Source: CAZXVW01 sp964644025 (GTDB lineage: Bacteria > Acidobacteriota > Terriglobia > Bryobacterales > Bryobacteraceae). Taken from it: a stretch of DNA of 10,749 nucleotides. Below, in pieces: positions 7,320 through 10,749 of the stretch. Location: the NCBI GenBank assembly GCA_964644025.1, contig CAZXVW010000149.1:1-10749 (forward strand), in the 5' to 3' direction. Position numbers and translations under genes: made by a program. Positions within the stretch are counted from its first letter, which is position 1, and every line of letters starts with the position of its first letter. The notes beneath the pieces were generated by a model. It was not told the DNA's origin and searched no databases. It saw nothing but the letters and a program-made list of their open reading frames with translations.

Positions 7320-7871
7320 ATGGGCGCCTGGTTGAGCCTCAAGCCCGCTGCGGGCCTGCGAATCCACATCGCCGCGTCAAACCGGGGCCTGCTGCGCCTC
7401 TCCCTGAACAGGAACGACGAGGAGTTCTTGGCCGAACTTGCCCGGATCGTGCCCTCGGCCGCGTGGTGGCGGGACGAGCAACACCCGCTGTTGCTCGAAG
7501 CGGCCGGGCAACTGCAGGCTTATTTCCGGGGCGAACTCCGGCAGTTTGACCTGCGGCTGGAGGTGCGCGGCACCGCATTTCAGCGAAAGGTCTGGCGGGC
7601 CTTGCGTCGCATCCCTTACGGCGAGACGCGCAGCTACAAGGAGATCGCCCGGCAGATCGGCTCGCCGACCGCTACCCGGGCCGTGGGGGGCGCCAATGGA
7701 AAGAACCCGATTGCAATCGTTATTCCCTGCCACCGGGTGATCGCCGCCGACGGTTCCCTGGGAGGGTTCGGCAGCGGGCTGGCGGTGAAAAAGCTCCTGC
7801 TGGAACTGGAAGCTAAAGTGAGGCGGTCCGGCGCCGGGGAACCCCGCGGCGCTCGAGCCTTTGCTGGATGA
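7320..7871 (+). CDS. ogt: Methylated-DNA--[protein]-cysteine S-methyltransferase
   Basis: This 183-residue protein repairs O6-alkylguanine by moving the alkyl group to its own cysteine. The C-terminal DNA-binding and active-site domain is fully conserved: GTAFQRKVWRALRRIPYGET at 84-103 with the helix-turn-helix start, SYKEIA, then RAVGGANGKNP, and the active site IPCHRVIAADGSLGGFGSGL with the acceptor Cys137 and His138. The N-terminal domain is present but divergent, as is normal. Overall length fits Ogt rather than the longer Ada. The start ATG has only a weak GGGA ten bases upstream. A 73-base gap separates it from the kinase gene, so it is probably a separate transcription unit. Its final 59 bases overlap the 3' end of the opposing waaA-lpxK gene. 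The last 17 or so residues (Arg/Gly/Ala-rich) are an unconserved tail encoded in that overlap. Confidence 0.93.
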   Translation: MGAWLSLKPAAGLRIHIAASNRGLLRLSLNRNDEEFLAELARIVPSAAWWRDEQHPLLLEAAGQLQAYFRGELRQFDLRLEVRGTAFQRKVWRALRRIPYGETRSYKEIARQIGSPTATRAVGGANGKNPIAIVIPCHRVIAADGSLGGFGSGLAVKKLLLELEAKVRRSGAGEPRGARAFAG

Positions 7872-10215
7872 GGCGGAGCAGGACTTCTTCTTTTTCCACG
7901 ACGATCCCGATGCGGAGCCAGAGCAAGCGAAGCGGCCCAACCAGCTCGGCGGTCCGCGGCGGCAGGTTCACGAGGTCCTTTTCCGTCGTGACCAGCGCCT
8001 CGGCGCCCGCCGCCCGGGCTTGCGCCGCCAGGCGCTGTATTTCCCGGGGCCGGTAGTGGTGATGGTCCCGGAAAGCCCAGCAGCCGATGGGGCGGGCGTT
8101 GAGAGAGGCCAGCGTGCGCCAGAACGACGCTGGGTTCGCCAGCCCGCAGAAGGCCGCCACGCGGGAGCCGGAAACGGCGGCAGGAGCTTCTTGCCGGCCA
8201 GTGGCCGCGTCCACCCAGCCCAGCGGCGCCACCCGCGAGAAGAACACCGGGGCGCGGGGGTTCCATTCACCGAGTCTGGCCGCAATGGCTTCCCGGGGAC
8301 TACCGGCCTCGGCGCGGGTCACCAGGAACGCGTCCGCTCGCGCCAGCGCCGCCAGGGGTTCGCGCAACCGGCCCAGCGGGAACAGTTCCCCGCCCGCGAA
8401 CGGGTCCAGCGCATCAATCAGGACCAGGTCGAACTGGCGGCCGAGTTGCCAGTGCTGGAAACCATCATCGAGCAGAATCACCTCCGGGGCGAACTGCTTC
8501 TCCAGGAGCGTGCCCACATGGTAGCGGTTGGCCCCGATCCCGACGGGGGCGACGCCGGCCTGCAGCAGGAGCTGGGCCTCATCGCCGGTGAGCGTCACCG
8601 GCGCCTTCGCGCCCGCCGGCAGGATGGTGGCCTTTTCCGGGACCCGGCGGCGGTAGCCGCGCGTCAGGATGGCCGGCCGCCGTCCCGCCTCTTGCAGTTT
8701 CTCCGCCAGAAACAGCACGAAGGGTGTTTTTCCGGCGCCACCCATTCCGATGCCGCCGATGCTCACCACCGGGGTGTCCAGCCAGCGCCGCCGCGCCATC
8801 GCCCGCTCGCGTTTCCAGCGGCTTCCGGCCTCCCACAACCGGGCGAGCGGCCATAAGAGGATTCTGAGCGGCAGCGGGCGCACCGGCGCCGGGATGGACC
8901 AGGCGCTCAAGCGCCGGATTTCGGCCAGCACGCGCTCGGTGGCGCCGCGCTGGGCTTCGGCCAACTGACGGGCCCGCTCGCCCAGCATCCGGCGCTTGTC
9001 CGGGTTGCGAAGCAGCTCGCCGACGGCGCGGGCCAGCTCCCCGGGCCGTGAGATCTCCACCAGCGCCCCGCCCCGCCGGAACTCCTCGGCGATGGCGGGG
9101 AAGTTTTCCAGGTGCGGGCCGCTGACGATCGGCCGTCCGAAGAAAGCCGGCTCCAGAACATTGTGTCCTCCGCGTTCGGCGAGCGTGCCTCCCATGAAGA
9201 CCACGTCGGCTACCGGAAACAGCCCGCCGAGCTCGCCGATGGTATCGAGCAGGAGGACGCCCGGCAGCGGCAGCTCATCGGCATCGCCGAGCTGGGATCT
9301 GCGCAAGAACGGCACGCCAGCGCGCTGCAACCGGGCGGCGGCCTCGTCGAACCGGGCCGGGCGCCGCGGTACCAGGATGAGCAACAGGCGCCGGTGTTCG
9401 GCGGCCAGGGTTCGAAAAGCCTCGAGCACCACCTCGTCCTCATCCACGTCGCCCGCCCGGACGGGCGGCATGGTGCTGGCCGCGATCCATACCGCTGACG
9501 GGCCGGTCCTGTCGATCAGGCGCTGGACCGGCTCCGGGACAGCGGCTTTCGCCGGGTCGAAATCGTACTTGAGGTTCCCGGCATTGTGCACCCGCGCCGG
9601 CGGAGCACCCAGCTCGATGAACCGCCGCGCGGCCACGTCGCTCTGGGCCAGGACGGCGTCCGGCAGCGAGAGCGCGTGCCGGAAGAACCATCGCTGGGCA
9701 CGGTAGCGCGGCATGGCCTTGTCCGAGATGCGGCCGTTGGAAATCAGCAGCCCCGCGCCGGCCCGTTTGATCTCGCGGTACCAGTTCGGCCAGATCTCGG
9801 TTTCGAGAATCACCGCCACCGAGGGCCGCAGCACGCGCAACAACCGCCGCACCGCGAAGCAGTAATCGATGGGCGCGTAGAAGATGCCGTCGGCCAGCCC
9901 GCGCAACTTCTCTTCCGCCAGGGCCCGGCCCGCCAGCGTGGTCGAGGAGACGAACAGCCGGCGCGAGGGGTATTCGGCGCGCAGCCGCTCCAGCAACCGG
10001 ACCGAGGACATCACTTCGCCGACCGAGACCGCGTGCAACCAGACCGAGCCATGAGCCGTCCACCGGAGAGAACGCGGGAGGAAGCCGAACCGCTCGCCCA
10101 GACCGCGGAAATACGCGCGCTCGCGAAACCCCCGCAGCAGCAAGTAGACTACGAGAAGGGGAAAGGCGAGTGCCTGCAGAAGGCGGTACAGGAAGTAGAT
10201 GAGATTCGGTGGCAA
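7813..10215 (-). CDS. waaA-lpxK: Fused Kdo transferase (WaaA/KdtA) - tetraacyldisaccharide 4'-kinase (LpxK)
   Basis: One uninterrupted frame encodes two lipid A enzymes, 800 residues from the TTG at 10215. Residues 1 to about 440 are WaaA: a membrane-anchor helix at 5-28 (YFLYRLLQALAFPLL), HAVSVGE at 61-67 with the likely catalytic Glu67, LETEIWPNW at 137-145, NGRISDK, and RGGHNVLEPAFFGRPIVSGP at 348-367. Residues from about 450 are LpxK: the P-loop GGAGKTP at 492-498, LTRGYRRR, TGDEAQLL, LDDGFQH at 582-588, LGRLREP, DHHHY at 717-721 and TTEKDLV. LpxK makes lipid IVA on the inner face of the inner membrane and WaaA adds Kdo to it, so the halves act in sequence. An in-frame ATG at 10332 would add 39 residues unlike WaaA; alignment to E. 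coli WaaA from memory and the promoter at 10235-10263 favour the TTG. Each half has normal length. Confidence 0.9.
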   Translation of the reverse strand: MPPNLIYFLYRLLQALAFPLLVVYLLLRGFRERAYFRGLGERFGFLPRSLRWTAHGSVWLHAVSVGEVMSSVRLLERLRAEYPSRRLFVSSTTLAGRALAEEKLRGLADGIFYAPIDYCFAVRRLLRVLRPSVAVILETEIWPNWYREIKRAGAGLLISNGRISDKAMPRYRAQRWFFRHALSLPDAVLAQSDVAARRFIELGAPPARVHNAGNLKYDFDPAKAAVPEPVQRLIDRTGPSAVWIAASTMPPVRAGDVDEDEVVLEAFRTLAAEHRRLLLILVPRRPARFDEAAARLQRAGVPFLRRSQLGDADELPLPGVLLLDTIGELGGLFPVADVVFMGGTLAERGGHNVLEPAFFGRPIVSGPHLENFPAIAEEFRRGGALVEISRPGELARAVGELLRNPDKRRMLGERARQLAEAQRGATERVLAEIRRLSAWSIPAPVRPLPLRILLWPLARLWEAGSRWKRERAMARRRWLDTPVVSIGGIGMGGAGKTPFVLFLAEKLQEAGRRPAILTRGYRRRVPEKATILPAGAKAPVTLTGDEAQLLLQAGVAPVGIGANRYHVGTLLEKQFAPEVILLDDGFQHWQLGRQFDLVLIDALDPFAGGELFPLGRLREPLAALARADAFLVTRAEAGSPREAIAARLGEWNPRAPVFFSRVAPLGWVDAATGRQEAPAAVSGSRVAAFCGLANPASFWRTLASLNARPIGCWAFRDHHHYRPREIQRLAAQARAAGAEALVTTEKDLVNLPPRTAELVGPLRLLWLRIGIVVEKEEVLLRLIQQRLERRGVPRRRTASL
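10190..10195 (+). promoter_or_regulatory. Shine-Dalgarno for the secreted hypothetical protein
   Basis: AGGAAG lies three bases before the ATG at 10199. The codon directly before that ATG is an in-frame TAG, so translation cannot begin further upstream. The spacing is shorter than ideal. Confidence 0.45.
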
Positions 10216-10749
10216 AAGCTTGATACTTCTACTGAGTATAGCCGCCGCCCCGGCGGCCGACAAGAATGTCCCGTTCCGGCCCGGCCCGCCCTCCTCCTGT
10301 CCGCACCACCAGACCGTGAGCGAGCTCTCCATCGGCGCGGAGGTTTACGCGGACCGGGAGAAAACCAAGGCGGCATTCGGCAAGTTCGATCCGGCCAGGT
10401 ATGGCATCCTCCCCATCCTGGTAGTGATGCAGAACGACTCGGGCAAAGCGCTCCGCCTGGACCACATGCGCGTGGAATACATCCGTCCCGATCGCCGCAG
10501 CATCGACCCCATCCCCCCCGAGGACATCCCCCGTCTCCGCGGCGCGAAAAAGCCCCGCATGGGACCGGCGCCCTTCCCCTCCCCCATCCCCGGGATTCGA
10601 AGGAAACCGAAGAACCCGCTCGCCGCCGCCGAGATTCAAGAGCGCGCCTTCGCGGCCCGGATGCTGCCCCCGCATGATTCCGCCTACGGCTTCTTCTATT
10701 TCCAGAGCGCCAACCATGAAGGCGCCACGCTGTATATCACCGGAATCAC
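10199..10749 (+). CDS. Secreted protein of unknown function, 3' partial
   Basis: The frame is open from the ATG at 10199 to the right edge, giving 183 residues without the C-terminus. The first 20 residues form a classic Sec signal peptide: a charged start (MRFGGK), a hydrophobic core (SLILLLSIAAA) and a likely cleavage site after Ala19. Cys34 is too far along to be a lipobox cysteine. The mature part has a proline-rich start, then SIGAEVYADREKTKAAFGKFDP, ILPILVVMQNDSGKALRLD and VEYIRPDRR. A proline/basic stretch with IPGIRRKPKNPL follows, and then RAFAARMLPPHDSAYGFFYFQ. The alternating beta-strand pattern suggests an envelope beta-sandwich domain. It resembles uncharacterised proteins I associate with Acidobacteria, but I know no function. 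Its beginning overlaps the 5' end and promoter of waaA-lpxK on the other strand. No convincing promoter of its own was seen; any would lie inside waaA. Confidence 0.72.
   Translation, partial: MRFGGKSLILLLSIAAAPAADKNVPFRPGPPSSCPHHQTVSELSIGAEVYADREKTKAAFGKFDPARYGILPILVVMQNDSGKALRLDHMRVEYIRPDRRSIDPIPPEDIPRLRGAKKPRMGPAPFPSPIPGIRRKPKNPLAAAEIQERAFAARMLPPHDSAYGFFYFQSANHEGATLYITGI
10235..10263 (-). promoter_or_regulatory. Predicted sigma70-type promoter for waaA-lpxK
   Basis: Reading the minus strand, TTGTCG (10263-10258, four of six consensus bases) is followed by a 17-base spacer and TATACT (10240-10235, five of six). Transcription would start near 10228, about 13 bases before the TTG start at 10215. 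This placement excludes the longer in-frame ATG at 10332. The site lies inside the signal-peptide and early mature coding region of the divergent secreted protein gene. Confidence 0.5.

Noticed and set aside
9586..10677. Plus-strand open frame of 363 codons across waaA and the right end
   Set aside because: Its translation is Arg/Pro/His-rich without domains. It conflicts with WaaA motifs on the minus strand and with the signal-peptide gene in another + frame.
10229..10717. Minus-strand open frame of 162 codons at the right end
   Set aside because: Antisense to the secreted-protein gene, which has a signal peptide, ribosome-binding site and natural protein composition.

Overview
The window is GC-rich, densely coded bacterial DNA from a Gram-negative organism: it encodes two lipid A/Kdo enzymes. 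The mix of genes (a sialidase-like protein with YwqK repeats, an acid-sugar module, and a secreted hypothetical protein of a type I associate with Acidobacteria) suggests an acidobacterium of the Solibacter/Bryobacter kind. That assignment is inference from protein style; no marker gene is present.

Left part (1-7246, all + strand): a sialidase-like beta-propeller protein, cut at the left edge, carries a C-terminal block of YwqK/MORN-like repeats. It is followed at short spacing by five genes that read as one operon: an HpcH/HpaI-family aldolase, a sodium:solute symporter, an iron-containing alcohol dehydrogenase, a PdxA-family dehydrogenase and a DUF1537-family four-carbon acid-sugar kinase. 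The last two form the known PdxA2/DUF1537 pair, in which a C4 sugar acid is phosphorylated and then oxidatively decarboxylated to dihydroxyacetone phosphate. The aldolase would release pyruvate plus an aldehyde, the dehydrogenase could act on an aldehyde or alcohol intermediate, and the symporter would import the substrate. The actual substrate is not readable from the sequence.

Middle (7247-7871): a short gap with a small hairpin, then a methylated-DNA-cysteine methyltransferase (ogt) whose 3' end overlaps the next gene tail to tail.

Right part (7813-10749): a single minus-strand ORF fuses Kdo transferase (WaaA) to tetraacyldisaccharide 4'-kinase (LpxK), two consecutive steps of Kdo-lipid A synthesis. 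Its likely TTG start and a good sigma70-like promoter lie inside the 5' end of a divergent + strand gene. That gene encodes a secreted protein of unknown function and runs off the right edge. No RNA genes, CRISPR arrays, insertion sequences or attachment sites were seen. No gap between genes exceeds about 75 bases.
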